DNA of 64,000 nt from Gluconobacter cadivus (GCF_015244745.1 NZ_JABCQI010000004.1:1-64000); one strand, 5' to 3'. Shown: positions 41,503 through 50,997, numbered from the stretch's first letter. Numbers and translations are program-made. Notes: generated by a model not told the origin, from the letters alone.

Positions 41503-42284
41503 GCAGCGATCCTCGTGAACAGACGACGGGCGTTTTCAGTCGTAATTCGGGTAATGTCTTCGAGAGAAACGCCGCGCTCTTCTGCCAGACGTGCCGCTGT
41601 ATGAGCAACATAACCCGGTGTGTTGGGCTTTCCGCGTTTCGGAACGGGCGCAAGATACGGGCTGTCCGTCTCAACCAGCAGACGATCTTCCGGCACCATC
41701 CGTGCGACTTCGCGGATTTCCTCGCATTTCGGGAAGGTCAGCAGGCCGGAAAAGCTGATATAGCCCCCCAGTTCCAGAGCCGCTTCCGCCAGTTTTGGAC
41801 CGGACGCAAAGCAGTGAATCAGGAACGGAAATGTGCCCTTCGCATGCTCTTCGCGCAGGATGGCAATCATATCGTCGTCGGCGTTGCGGGTGTGGATAAC
41901 GACCGGCAGCCCCGTCTGGCGCGCAGCCGCGATATGGGTTCGGAACGCGGCATGTTGGGCGGGTTTAGCCTCATCGCCGCTATGGAAATAATCCAGCCCC
42001 GTCTCCCCGATTGCCACGACGCAAGGCGCTTCGGTTTTGGCGACAAGCTCCTCAACCGACGGCAGACGCTCCTCACCCGCATAATCCGGGTGAATGCCGA
42101 TCGCACACCAGATCCGCAGCTCCGGAGTGTCGTGCTGCGTCAAGGCAATCTGGGTATCTGCTTTGGAAAACCGTGTCCCGATCGTGATCATTCCGGACAG
42201 ACCCGCTTCCCGTGCCTGCTCGAAAGCAGGCGCGAGATCGTCAAGCTTGTCCAGATGACAATGCGTGTCGATCAGTCCCGTCAT
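41499..42284 (-). CDS. TatD-family metal-dependent deoxyribonuclease
   Basis: A 261-residue TIM-barrel hydrolase. Metal ligands are visible in DTHCHL at the N-terminus, the GETGLDYF glutamate, VIHTRNADDD, IHCF and ETDSPYLAP. Family members are 3'-5' exonucleases or related hydrolases; the physiological substrate here is inferred only from family. It overlaps metG and the MBL gene by 4 bases at each end, so all three are translationally coupled. Confidence 0.93.
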   Translation of the reverse strand: MTGLIDTHCHLDKLDDLAPAFEQAREAGLSGMITIGTRFSKADTQIALTQHDTPELRIWCAIGIHPDYAGEERLPSVEELVAKTEAPCVVAIGETGLDYFHSGDEAKPAQHAAFRTHIAAARQTGLPVVIHTRNADDDMIAILREEHAKGTFPFLIHCFASGPKLAEAALELGGYISFSGLLTFPKCEEIREVARMVPEDRLLVETDSPYLAPVPKRGKPNTPGYVAHTAARLAEERGVSLEDITRITTENARRLFTRIAA

Positions 42285-43831
42285 GCCTCTTCCTCGACGA
42301 AGCGCGGAAACAGGCCTTCGGGCTTGGGAAGTGTGCGGCCAGCCGGAAGCAGCGTTTCAAGAGCCGCGAATGTCCGCTCGTCGTCCTGCACGCCAAGCTG
42401 CGTGAGCATCTTGTCCATCGTGTCCGGCATGAACGGCTGCAGCATGGTTGCGATCCCGCGGATCATATCCACAAGAACGCGCAACACATCGGCCATTCGC
42501 TCTGGATCAGTCTTTTTCAGAGCCCAGGGGGCCTGACGGTCGATATAGGAATTAGCGGCACGGATGACTTTCCAGACTTCCTCCAGCGCATCGGTAATCG
42601 CCTTGCGCTCGATCTGTTCGGACATGATCGTCGGCAGCAGCGTTGCCATCGCCAGCATGGCCTGATCGTCTTCGGTCAGTGTGCCGCGCGCGGGCAGAAC
42701 ACCGCCCAGATTGCGGGCCACCTGGCTCAGTGTGCGCTGGCACAGATTGCCAAGATCGTTGGCGAGTTCGACATTCGTGCGCGTGATCATGGAGCGGCGG
42801 CTGAAATTGGAATCGCCACCGAACGGCACTTCACGCATCAGGAAGAAGCGCAGCGCATCCAGCCCAAACTCGTCGGCCAGAGCCTTCGGATCGAGGACAT
42901 TGCCGAGAGACTTGCTCATCTTCTCGCCCTCGACCGTCCACCAGCCATGGGCAAACACGCTCTTCGGCAGATCGATGCCAGCCGCCATCAGGAACGCGGG
43001 CCAGTACACGCAATGGAAGCGCGCGATTTCCTTGCCGACGACGTGGATGTCTGCTGGCCAGAACTTCGCGCGGGGATCATCAAGATCAGGATAGCCGACC
43101 GCCGTCAGGTAATTCGCCAGCGCGTCGAACCAGACATACATGACATGGTCCGGATCGTTCGGAACCGGAACACCCCATTTGAAGCTCGTGCGGCTGACGG
43201 ACAGGTCGCGCAAGCCCTGACGCACGAAGCTCTCGATCTCACGACGCGGGCCGACGGGGCCGATGAAATCGGGATTGTCCTCGTACAGCTTCAGGAGGCG
43301 ATCCTGAAAATCGGACAGACGGAAGAAGTAGGACGGTTCCTTGACGCGCTCGACCGGGGCACCGGAAGGGGCCACGAACGTCCCGTCCGGCTTTTTGACG
43401 AGTTCGTCTTCGCCGATGAAGGCTTCATCGCGGGTGGAATACCAGCCTTCATAGGCGCCCAGATAGATATGTCCGTTCGCCGCGACCTTCTCCCACAGCG
43501 CCTTGGCCGCGCCCTTGTGGCGCTCCTCGGTGGTGCGGATGAACTCGTCGGTCGAGATCGCCATGTCCTTCTGCATCTGGCGGAAGGAGGCCGACACCTC
43601 GTCGGCATAAGCCTGCGGGTCCATGCCCTTGGCCACAGCGGTCTGCTCGACCTTCTGGCCATGCTCGTCCGTGCCGCTGACGAACAGGACGTCTTCGCCA
43701 TTCAGGCGATGGAAGCGGGCCAGAACGTCAGCCGCAATAGAGGTGTAGGCATGCCCGATATGCGGAGCGCCGTTCACATAGAAAATCGGGGTCGTGATGG
43801 TGAAGCGCCGCGTCATGTCCACTCGTTTCAT
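42281..43831 (-). CDS. metG: Methionyl-tRNA synthetase
   Basis: Charges tRNA-Met, including the initiator. The 516-residue class I synthetase has HIGH at 24-27 (NGAPHIGHAYT), GTDEHGQKV and KMSKS at 304-308. It is the short type lacking the C-terminal tRNA-binding dimerisation domain. ATG 43831 has AGGG five bases upstream; an alternative ATG five codons later is possible. It starts 15 bases after holB and overlaps tatD by 4 bases. Confidence 0.97.
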   Translation of the reverse strand: MKRVDMTRRFTITTPIFYVNGAPHIGHAYTSIAADVLARFHRLNGEDVLFVSGTDEHGQKVEQTAVAKGMDPQAYADEVSASFRQMQKDMAISTDEFIRTTEERHKGAAKALWEKVAANGHIYLGAYEGWYSTRDEAFIGEDELVKKPDGTFVAPSGAPVERVKEPSYFFRLSDFQDRLLKLYEDNPDFIGPVGPRREIESFVRQGLRDLSVSRTSFKWGVPVPNDPDHVMYVWFDALANYLTAVGYPDLDDPRAKFWPADIHVVGKEIARFHCVYWPAFLMAAGIDLPKSVFAHGWWTVEGEKMSKSLGNVLDPKALADEFGLDALRFFLMREVPFGGDSNFSRRSMITRTNVELANDLGNLCQRTLSQVARNLGGVLPARGTLTEDDQAMLAMATLLPTIMSEQIERKAITDALEEVWKVIRAANSYIDRQAPWALKKTDPERMADVLRVLVDMIRGIATMLQPFMPDTMDKMLTQLGVQDDERTFAALETLLPAGRTLPKPEGLFPRFVEEEA

Positions 43832-43846
43832 AACGCCCTGACCACC

Positions 43847-44770
43847 TCAACTGGCGGAAGCGAGTTCCGCTGCCTGACGGATGGCCTGGGCCTTGTCCAG
43901 ATTGAAGCCTTCGGTCTGGCGTCTCAGCGTATCCAGTTCGGAACACTGCCGCGCCGCCAGATCGGCCTTTGCAAGATCCCCATGTCGCGCTGCCGAGCGC
44001 GCACGGTCTGCCAGTCCCTCGCCTAGCAAATCGCAGAGCAATGCGAAACCTTCCGCTTCTTTTGCAATACGTTCGCTCAGAGCCATGGTTGCCGAAGCAC
44101 GCACCTGTCCACCAAGGATTTCCGCCACAAATGACGCAATCGCCCCGTCCCGATCGTGCGAGAGAAAGAGTGCCCGACCCGGCGATCCATGCGCGCGCGC
44201 CAGCACATCGACAGAAATACCGGGCAAGGCGGCGCGCATATCCGCGTCGGACAGCGCGGACAGCGTGAGCATGCGGCACCGGCTGCGGATCGTAGGCAGG
44301 AGCGCACCCGGAGAAGACGTCGTCAGCAGCAGGACGCAGCGTGGGGGCGGCTCTTCAAGGATCTTGAGCAGGGCGTTGGCTGCGAAACGGTTCAGATATT
44401 CCGCGCCGTCCACGATCACCACGCGCCAACCGCCTTCGGTCGCTGTATGATGCAGGAAGGTTTGCACCGGTCGCACATCTGCTGCCGTGATTTCGCCGCG
44501 CAGACGGCCTTTTTTCTCGTCCACGGCCCGCGAGATTTCCAACAGATCCCCGTGCGTGGACGCCGCGATACGCCGCGCTGGTGCCGAGTCCGGATTTTCC
44601 GCATTCAGCAGCAGCCGCGCCAGACGGAAGGCCAGCGTTGCCTTGCCAATCCCTGCCGGACCGCAGATCAGCCAGGCATGATGGAGCTTGCCGCTGGCCA
44701 GAGCCTGCCGAAACGTCGTTTCCGCCTCGTCATGACCGTACAGACCCAAAGTGTGACGCGGGTCGCTCAC
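43847..44770 (-). CDS. holB: DNA polymerase III subunit delta'
   Basis: Clamp-loader subunit of the replicative polymerase. The 307-residue AAA+ protein has LHHAWLICGPAGIGKATLA (P-loop 37-44), VDGAEYLNRFAANALLKILEEPP and the Ser-Arg-Cys sensor SRCRML, all typical of DnaX/HolB proteins. Zinc-module cysteines are not apparent. It overlaps tmk by 4 bases; the tmk-holB pairing is widely conserved. Confidence 0.93.
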   Translation of the reverse strand: MSDPRHTLGLYGHDEAETTFRQALASGKLHHAWLICGPAGIGKATLAFRLARLLLNAENPDSAPARRIAASTHGDLLEISRAVDEKKGRLRGEITAADVRPVQTFLHHTATEGGWRVVIVDGAEYLNRFAANALLKILEEPPPRCVLLLTTSSPGALLPTIRSRCRMLTLSALSDADMRAALPGISVDVLARAHGSPGRALFLSHDRDGAIASFVAEILGGQVRASATMALSERIAKEAEGFALLCDLLGEGLADRARSAARHGDLAKADLAARQCSELDTLRRQTEGFNLDKAQAIRQAAELASAS

Positions 44771-45411
44771 ACGCCCTGCACCATCAGGCGGTCCTGCACT
44801 GCCCGCAGAAGATCTGCACTGACGGCCTCCGGCGTCTGGGCTGCATCCACGCGTTTCACGCGCGCGGGGTCAGCCGAGGCAATCGCTTCAAATCCGGCCA
44901 GAACGCGCTCGTGAAACGCTTCCGCCTGACCTTCGTAACGGTCCGTCTGCCCGCCCCGAGCACGAAGACGTGCGAGCGCCTCGGCCCGAGGCAGTTCCAG
45001 CATGAGCGTCAGATCCGGCTCGAAATCCACGAGTTTGCGCGCACCATTCAGAAACGCCAGAATCTCGGGCACGCCCTGCCCGACGCCATGGCCCTGATAG
45101 GCAAGCGTCGAATCATGGAAACGGTCACAGACCACGATCTCACCACGCTCCAGAGCGGGGAGAATGGCGTTGTCCAGATGGTCCGAACGTGCCGCCATGT
45201 GCATCAGGATTTCCGCCCGCCAGGACAGATCAACTTTCCCAAACAGCAGCAGGTTGCGGATTTCTTCCGCGCCCGGCGTGCCACCGGGCTCCCGCGTCAG
45301 AAGGACGTTATGCCCCTCCGCGCGTAGGGCTTCGGCCAGAAGGCGGGCCTGCGTGGATTTCCCCGCGCCCTCACCGCCTTCGAGTGTGATGAACAGTCCT
45401 TTTCCAGCCAT
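44767..45411 (-). CDS. tmk: Thymidylate kinase
   Basis: Phosphorylates dTMP to dTDP. The 214-residue protein has the P-loop EGGEGAGKST (11-20), REPGGTPGAEEIR, the DRFHDSTLAYQG motif and the LID region around LRARGGQTDRYE. It is encoded between the carboxypeptidase and holB, with a 4-base gap on one side and a 4-base overlap on the other. Confidence 0.97.
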   Translation of the reverse strand: MAGKGLFITLEGGEGAGKSTQARLLAEALRAEGHNVLLTREPGGTPGAEEIRNLLLFGKVDLSWRAEILMHMAARSDHLDNAILPALERGEIVVCDRFHDSTLAYQGHGVGQGVPEILAFLNGARKLVDFEPDLTLMLELPRAEALARLRARGGQTDRYEGQAEAFHERVLAGFEAIASADPARVKRVDAAQTPEAVSADLLRAVQDRLMVQGV

Positions 45412-45415
45412 GCCC

Positions 45416-46690
45416 TTACTGCGCGGGGCCGTGGCCCAGACGCGTCATGGCGCGGGCGACTAGTCCAAGTTTCGCCACCGATTCTCCGGCCTCAAGCGGG
45501 ACGCGGATATCGGCCATGTTCGGGGCGGAAATCACGAGCGCGCCACAAACCTGCCCTTTCGTTACCGGTGCGATGACCGGCGAGGCATAATCCACGGCGA
45601 TATGCGAGCGCTGCTGCCAGCCGACGGGCAGCGTCATGACGATATCGGCACCGGCGACGAGCGGAACCTGACGGTGTTCGCCCATCCACACGGGTGCGGA
45701 ATCCACGACCTGCCCGCGACGGAACAGCGTGGCGTTCTCGAAATTCGCAAACGCCCAAGACATCAGACGCTCGCCTTCATGGGCGCGCTCGTTGCTCGAC
45801 GCCGTACCGTTGATGACGACGATGACGCGGTTGCCGTTGCGCTTGGAACTGGCACAGAGACCAAAACCGCCCGCATCGGTATGACCGGTCTTCAGGCCGT
45901 CAGCGAGGCCCTTGTCAACCAGCACGTTCCGGTTGCCCTGACGGATGTGGTTGTAGGTGAATTCAAGCTCACCGAAATAATGGTAATATTGCGGGAAATC
46001 GCGGATCAGATGCGACGCCACTGTCGCGACATCGCGGGCCGTCATGTAGTGACCGTCCGCCGGAAGGCCCGTTACGTTGAGGAAGTGCGAGTTCATCATG
46101 CCGAGCTTCGGCGCTTCCTCATTCATCATCGCGACGAAGCGTTCTTCGGACCCGGCGATACCTTCGGCGAGCACGATGCAGGCATCATTGCCGGACTGGA
46201 TCAGCATGCCCTGAATGAGGTCGGACACCAGAACGCTCTGGCCCAGCGGCACGAACATCTTGGAGCCCTGCGTGCGCCAGGCTTTCTCGCTGACTGGCAG
46301 GCTCTGTTCCAGACGGAGACGCCCTGTCGCCAGCATGCCGAACACGATGTAAGCCGTCATCATCTTCGTAAGCGAAGACGGTGCCATACGCTCGTCAGAC
46401 GCCTTGTCGAGCAGGACCGCGCCCGTGTCGTAATCGACAACATAGGCCCAGCGCGCCACGGTATCAAACGGGCCGATCGGCGTGTTCGCGGGCGTTCCAG
46501 CCGGCGCGTCTGCCGCAGGGGCCGCAGCAGCTTTCGCAGCGTGAGCCGCATGGTGGTGCGGGCGGGCAAACGCCTTCAGGGGTCCCGCAAAAGAAGCACA
46601 GGCCGCAATGCCTGCCACCCCACCGAAAAGAGAGCGTCTAGTCCGCACGTTCGTCCCCAGTTCCACGGCCTTCAGACAACGGGCCGTCAT
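45416..46690 (-). CDS. D-alanyl-D-alanine carboxypeptidase (PBP5/6 type)
   Basis: Periplasmic serine peptidase that trims peptidoglycan side chains. With the ATG at 46690 it has 424 residues: catalytic SLTK (Ser106, Lys109), SGNDA as the SxN motif and KTGHTDAGG. A C-terminal PBP5-like beta domain follows. The N-terminus carries RTRRSLFGG plus a hydrophobic stretch, a twin-arginine-like signal, then a His/Ala/Pro-rich linker. A GTG at 46648 has a better Shine-Dalgarno (GGGGA) and may be the true start. The ATG overlaps the rlpA stop by 4 bases. Confidence 0.92.
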   Translation of the reverse strand: MTARCLKAVELGTNVRTRRSLFGGVAGIAACASFAGPLKAFARPHHHAAHAAKAAAAPAADAPAGTPANTPIGPFDTVARWAYVVDYDTGAVLLDKASDERMAPSSLTKMMTAYIVFGMLATGRLRLEQSLPVSEKAWRTQGSKMFVPLGQSVLVSDLIQGMLIQSGNDACIVLAEGIAGSEERFVAMMNEEAPKLGMMNSHFLNVTGLPADGHYMTARDVATVASHLIRDFPQYYHYFGELEFTYNHIRQGNRNVLVDKGLADGLKTGHTDAGGFGLCASSKRNGNRVIVVINGTASSNERAHEGERLMSWAFANFENATLFRRGQVVDSAPVWMGEHRQVPLVAGADIVMTLPVGWQQRSHIAVDYASPVIAPVTKGQVCGALVISAPNMADIRVPLEAGESVAKLGLVARAMTRLGHGPAQ

Positions 46691-47571
46691 TCCACAATGA
46701 TCCGCGCGCCCTCTACCCCGCACAGGCGGGTGTGGTCCAGTGCCGCATCGGCCTGTGCGATGTCGGCATAGGGTCCACCAAGAACGCGCCACTCCAGTCC
46801 CGCACCTTCGGAGGCGTGCAGAACCGTACCGTTACAGCGCAGGGCGACACCTGCCGCTGCTGCATGGCCGGAAAATATTCCCATCAGGACATACAGCCCC
46901 GAGGGCCCCGGACTGCCCTGCATCCATGTCGCAGGCAGCGGCCCAACGCCCACGGATGCTGTCGTCGCGGACGAGTCGTTACCATAGACATGCGAAGACC
47001 CGTCACTGAGCGATGTTTCGCGCACTTCGCCCACTGGTGCGGCAGAAATGCTTTGCGCGACCGGTCTTCCCCCCAGCCCTTCCGCCAGTGTGCGGCTGGC
47101 CACTTCATCTTCAATCACCTCAACGGGTGTATCGGCGGTCATGCCCAGCAGATCGGCCGCTTTCGGAGAGAGTGCGATGATGCGTCCCTGCCCCTCCGGC
47201 CCACGATCCGTCAGCCGGATACGCACGATCCGCCCATTTAGCAGATTGCGGACGCTGACGATCGCCGGGAGCTGGAGCGTCTGATGCGCGCCCGTCATGC
47301 TCTCCGCAGACCAGATTTCCCCGTCAGCGCTCAGGCCGGAAGCAGGCGCTTTCTGGCGCGTCGCCAGACCTGTCATGCGATAATCAAACTGCTCGCTTGG
47401 GTAAAACCATCCCTGTGCGCCATGCCACGCAGCACCCAGTTCGTAATGCGGATGCGCAACAGGCGCAGGTTCGTCGCGGTGACAGGCTCCCAGAACCGGC
47501 AGAAGGGCGAGAACGGCCCCGCAATTACGCAGAAACAATGCCCGTCCCCAGAAGCCCGACGCCCAGCGCAT
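46687..47571 (-). CDS. rlpA: RlpA-like lipoprotein (septal lytic transglycosylase type) with SPOR-like C-terminus
   Basis: Outer-membrane lipoprotein acting on peptidoglycan at division sites in known members. The 294-residue product has a lipobox LGAC near residue 30. A double-psi beta-barrel region follows (VRNLLNGRIVRIRLTDRGPEGQGRIIALSPKAADLLGM), and a C-terminal stretch resembles a SPOR domain. The ATG at 47571 overlaps the upstream transglycosylase gene by 47 bases. A TTG at 47538 would give a more typical short lipoprotein signal and a smaller overlap. Confidence 0.85.
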   Translation of the reverse strand: MRWASGFWGRALFLRNCGAVLALLPVLGACHRDEPAPVAHPHYELGAAWHGAQGWFYPSEQFDYRMTGLATRQKAPASGLSADGEIWSAESMTGAHQTLQLPAIVSVRNLLNGRIVRIRLTDRGPEGQGRIIALSPKAADLLGMTADTPVEVIEDEVASRTLAEGLGGRPVAQSISAAPVGEVRETSLSDGSSHVYGNDSSATTASVGVGPLPATWMQGSPGPSGLYVLMGIFSGHAAAAGVALRCNGTVLHASEGAGLEWRVLGGPYADIAQADAALDHTRLCGVEGARIIVE

Positions 47572-48532
47572 AATAGTCCGACGGGTTGTACCGGCGGATT
47601 ACGTTGAAGTTGTGATAGACCATGAAAGCCTGCGTTCCCGGACCATCGGGCTGCACGACAGCGCCCTTCACGTCCCGGCGCGAGAACGCCGTCCCGTCTG
47701 CCCGGCGCACACCCAGCGCCATCCATTCCCCCAGTGTCCGCTGACGGGTCCGACCGGTTTCGTTTTTGTCGAGCGCTCTGGTGAGGATGATTTCCTGTCC
47801 CCACGGTTCATTGACCTGCCAGCCGGACTTACCGAGATAATTGGCGATGGACGCGAACACGTCTGCTTCGGACGTCCAGATATTGCGCTTGCCGTCTCCG
47901 TCGCCGTCCGCCGCATAGCGCAGATAGGCGCTGGGCATGAACTGCGCCTGCCCCATCGCTCCGGCATAACTGCCGATCATGGCCGCAGGGGCGATATCGC
48001 CGTCATTGAGGATCTGGAGCGCTTTCATGAGCTCGTTGCGGAAAAATGCCGAGCGTCGTCCGTCATAGGCCAGAGTCGCGAGTGCATCGATGACGGAATA
48101 CGTCCCGTCATGCGCTCCAAAACCCGACTCGAGGCCCCAGATCCCCATAACGGCACGGTCGTCGCATCCAAAGCGTGCGCTTACGGGAGACATCACGGAC
48201 TGCTGGGCAGCATAGACGCTCCGTCCCTTTGCAAAGCGCGACTCCGGCAGAACGCGATCGCGATACTGTGCCCAGGTCAGGGTGAACTCCGGTTGGTGGC
48301 GGTCCAGTTTGAGGACGGAGGCATTGGGGGTACGGGTCAGGGCGAGCGCCTGTGAGACGATCGACGGCGCGATCCCCTGTGCCAGAGCCTGCGTCCGGAC
48401 GCTGTCGAGAAAAGCGGCATAACTCTGCGCTGATGTCTGGGAGGCAGCCTGCGCGCTGGCAGAGGAAAGCCCCACTGCGGCGGAACCGGCAACGGAGGTC
48501 AGGGTAACAAGCAGATGACGTCTTTGAAGCAC
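47525..48532 (-). CDS. Lytic murein transglycosylase (MltB family)
   Basis: Periplasmic enzyme cleaving glycan strands of peptidoglycan. From the GTG at 48532 it has 335 residues, a signal peptide ending near SAQA, and the catalytic glutamate Glu135 in GIWGLESGFG. The SLT_2 segments SYAGAMGQAQFMPSAYLRYA and DVFASIANYLGKSGW also identify the family. An in-frame ATG further upstream (48625) adds a Trp/Arg-rich leader that would bury the signal peptide and is not favoured. It heads the minus-strand envelope/replication/translation run and is divergent from the DedA gene. Confidence 0.88.
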   Translation of the reverse strand: MLQRRHLLVTLTSVAGSAAVGLSSASAQAASQTSAQSYAAFLDSVRTQALAQGIAPSIVSQALALTRTPNASVLKLDRHQPEFTLTWAQYRDRVLPESRFAKGRSVYAAQQSVMSPVSARFGCDDRAVMGIWGLESGFGAHDGTYSVIDALATLAYDGRRSAFFRNELMKALQILNDGDIAPAAMIGSYAGAMGQAQFMPSAYLRYAADGDGDGKRNIWTSEADVFASIANYLGKSGWQVNEPWGQEIILTRALDKNETGRTRQRTLGEWMALGVRRADGTAFSRRDVKGAVVQPDGPGTQAFMVYHNFNVIRRYNPSDYYALGVGLLGTGIVSA

Positions 48533-48725
48533 GGTCAGGACCAGTCCCTTACAGGGAGAAATGATAGGGCACACGCTAGCAATCCGCAGCCCGGACCGCC
48601 AGCCTCGCCAGAACTCTGTCAGCACTCTCGCAGAGCATTCGCGCCGAAATATGGCACGGCAAGATTGTCGCGGGCGCGCTGGCGTGCGAAACCGGCGACT
48701 GAATGTTCATGGACTCTCCCCACTC

Positions 48726-49292
48726 GTGATCGCCATCGGCCCCGCCATGGCCTCGCAGCCAGCATGGCTGAAGGCGGCCACAATCATTGTGGGCACCTTC
48801 ATCCTTGAAGACGTGGCAACGGTACTCTCCGCCGTCGCGGCCCGTGCGGGCGAGGTGAGTATTCCGCTGGCTCTGGGTGCGCTCTATTTCGGCGTGGCAG
48901 TCGGAGATCTTGGCCTGTACGGCCTTGGGGCGGCAGGTGCGCGCTGGCCTTATCTCAGGCGCTTTCTGACGCTGCCCAAGCGCGAACGCACACAGGACTG
49001 GTTCAGCACGAATGTCATCCGCATCGTTGCCATTTCCCGTTTCGTGCCCGGCGCCAGGCTTCCGCTCTATACCGCCTGCGGTTTTTTCCACGCGCCGTTC
49101 CTGCGTTTTGCCCTGACCGCAGTTCTGGCTACGCTGGTGTGGACGACATGTCTTTTCCTGCTCGCCATGCGGGTCGGCGGCTGGCTTCTTGCCCATCAGG
49201 GCGGCTGGCGCTGGGCCGGACTGGCGGGGTTTGTCCTGTGTATCGTCGTCGTCGGGCATCTGATCGCCCGTCTCCAGACCGTGAGCAAATAA
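48726..49292 (+). CDS. DedA/VTT-family membrane protein
   Basis: Inner-membrane protein of about 188 residues with four to five hydrophobic segments and the DedA/VTT pattern. It has FILEDVATVLSAVAARAGEV early, GDLGLYGLG, and RFVPGARLPLYTACGFF, the conserved FxPxxR-G region. DedA proteins are lipid (undecaprenyl or phospholipid) transporters or scramblases. The start is uncertain: GTG 48726 is used because the residues before it look non-coding; ATG 48651 would add 25 residues. The ATP-grasp gene follows after 5 bases. Confidence 0.78.
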   Translation: MIAIGPAMASQPAWLKAATIIVGTFILEDVATVLSAVAARAGEVSIPLALGALYFGVAVGDLGLYGLGAAGARWPYLRRFLTLPKRERTQDWFSTNVIRIVAISRFVPGARLPLYTACGFFHAPFLRFALTAVLATLVWTTCLFLLAMRVGGWLLAHQGGWRWAGLAGFVLCIVVVGHLIARLQTVSK

Positions 49293-49297
49293 CAGCA

Positions 49298-50362
49298 ATG
49301 TCCAAGTCAGAAGCCGACCAGAACCCGCTTTCCCTTTTTGAATTCTGGCCCGGTTCCATCTTCTACACGCCCATCGTCCTGTACTGGATCGTCATGGGGA
49401 TCAAATACCGCGATCTCAGCATCTCCACGGCCGCCAATCCGCGCATTGAAACGGGTGGCCTGTGTGGTGAGAGCAAATCGTCCATTCTCGATATGGGGGG
49501 CGCCACGGCGCAGTCCTTCATCGCGCCCTATGCCGTCTTCCGCAGTGGCAAAGGCGCGGACCACCGTGCGCTGGATGCCATGACCCGTAAGGACTTGTCC
49601 TTTCCTGTCGTCATCAAGCCCGATATCGGCTGTAACGGCACGGGTGTGAAGCTCGTCCAGTCCCGTGAACAACTTGAAACGGTTCTGCCGCAGTTCCCCG
49701 ACGATGTGGACATGCTGGTTCAGGAACTCATCACCTATCCCGTCGAGGCCGGACTGTTCTACATCCGCCATCCCGACGAGCCACGTGGGCGCATTACTTC
49801 CATCACTTACAAGGAAGCACCGGTCCTGACGGGCGATGGCGTGTCGACGATCGAGGAACTGATCCTGAGCGACGCGCGCATGAGCCTCGTTCCACAGATC
49901 TACCTGCCGCGCCTTGCAGGTCGGGAAAAGAACGTCCTTGCCAAGGGCGAAGAGATGTCACTGGTTTTTGCGGGCAATCACTGCAAGGGGTCCGTCTTCC
50001 GGGATGGGCGCGCCGATACCACGGATGCGCTGACGGCCCGTCTGGATGCCATCATGCAGGACATCCCGGATTTCCATTTTGGGCGCGTGGATGTGAAAGC
50101 CGCCTCCATCGAAGACCTGCGTCGTGGTGAGAATTTCCGGATTATCGAAATCAATGGCGTCGGGTCTGAAGCCACCCATATCTGGGACCGGCGGACGACG
50201 CTCTGGGAAGCCTATCGCGCCCAGTTCTCCCATTACCGCCAGACCTTCCTGATCGGGGCCGCCAACCGGGCGCGAGGCTGGAAAACGTCCGGCGCGTTCT
50301 CGATGCTGCATTCCTGGCGCAAACAGCGTCGCCTGCTGGCGTCCTATCCTCTGAACGACTGA
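49298..50362 (+). CDS. ATP-grasp family protein of unknown substrate
   Basis: A 354-residue protein with one N-terminal hydrophobic segment (IFYTPIVLYWIVMG, about 18-31). An ATP-grasp fold follows: VVIKPDIGCNGTGVKLV binds the nucleotide, LVQELI follows, and FRIIEINGVGSEATHIWD holds the metal ligands. ATP-grasp enzymes join a carboxylate to an amine, thiol or similar group. Membrane attachment and the tight pairing with the DedA gene suggest action on a lipid or envelope substrate, but this is inference. The start at 49298 is 5 bases after the DedA stop. Confidence 0.82.
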   Translation: MSKSEADQNPLSLFEFWPGSIFYTPIVLYWIVMGIKYRDLSISTAANPRIETGGLCGESKSSILDMGGATAQSFIAPYAVFRSGKGADHRALDAMTRKDLSFPVVIKPDIGCNGTGVKLVQSREQLETVLPQFPDDVDMLVQELITYPVEAGLFYIRHPDEPRGRITSITYKEAPVLTGDGVSTIEELILSDARMSLVPQIYLPRLAGREKNVLAKGEEMSLVFAGNHCKGSVFRDGRADTTDALTARLDAIMQDIPDFHFGRVDVKAASIEDLRRGENFRIIEINGVGSEATHIWDRRTTLWEAYRAQFSHYRQTFLIGAANRARGWKTSGAFSMLHSWRKQRRLLASYPLND

Positions 50363-50374
50363 CGAAAGCGGGCC

Positions 50375-50839
50375 TTACTGGCCCAACTTGCCACCACCGA
50401 AAATATAATTGCTGACCTGCTGCTCCAGAGAGAGCTGATCCTGCGTATCGGTAATCTTGCCCTCGCTGGAGAGCGTCGTGCGGGAATGACCCGGCTGGAT
50501 CTGCAGGGCGTTGTCCGCCGTCATGGTCGGCGCACCGATTCCCACAGCCGTGTCCACCGGAAGATGCAAACGCTGGTCCACCGTAAAAGCGACATCCGCC
50601 ATCTGCGTTCTGGGGTCGAGTTTAATGGACACGACGCGCCCCACCGGAACACCTGCGAGATCGACATTCGCACCCGTATGGAGCCCGTTCGCGGAATTGA
50701 AGGCGGCATGCAGGACGGAGCCCTGAAAATCCGGCCCCTTACGCAGGGCATTGCCGTAAGCGAGGAATGTTCCGGCAATCGCCAGAACCAGACCACTGGC
50801 CAGGATGGCGCCCCCGCGGCCGCTCAATGTTGACTGCAT
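50375..50839 (-). CDS. MlaD-like MCE-domain lipid transport protein
   Basis: A 154-residue protein with one N-terminal membrane helix (AILASGLVLAIAGTFLAYG) and one MCE domain (about residues 38-115: VLHAAFNSANGLHTGANVDLAGVPVGRV). It matches the periplasmic phospholipid-shuttle protein MlaD. The partner ATPase, permease and lipoprotein genes are not adjacent here, so it stands apart from an mla operon in this window. It is convergent with the ATP-grasp gene and divergent from uppP. Confidence 0.85.
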   Translation of the reverse strand: MQSTLSGRGGAILASGLVLAIAGTFLAYGNALRKGPDFQGSVLHAAFNSANGLHTGANVDLAGVPVGRVVSIKLDPRTQMADVAFTVDQRLHLPVDTAVGIGAPTMTADNALQIQPGHSRTTLSSEGKITDTQDQLSLEQQVSNYIFGGGKLGQ

Positions 50840-50997
50840 GCCAGCCTCGCCTTCCCGAAAATCTTGAACAGATCGGGAGTTAGTCCTCCCATGACCGACC
50901 GGTCAAGGCTACATCCGTGGTTGCGTCGATTGTAACCATCGGGCAAGTGATCTCTTTTCCGCCTTTGTAAACGAAGGCTTTCACCGAGACAGGCTCC

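Noticed and set aside
42212-44026. 604-codon open frame antisense to metG and tatD
   Set aside because: It runs across two well-supported genes and their junction and looks low-complexity.
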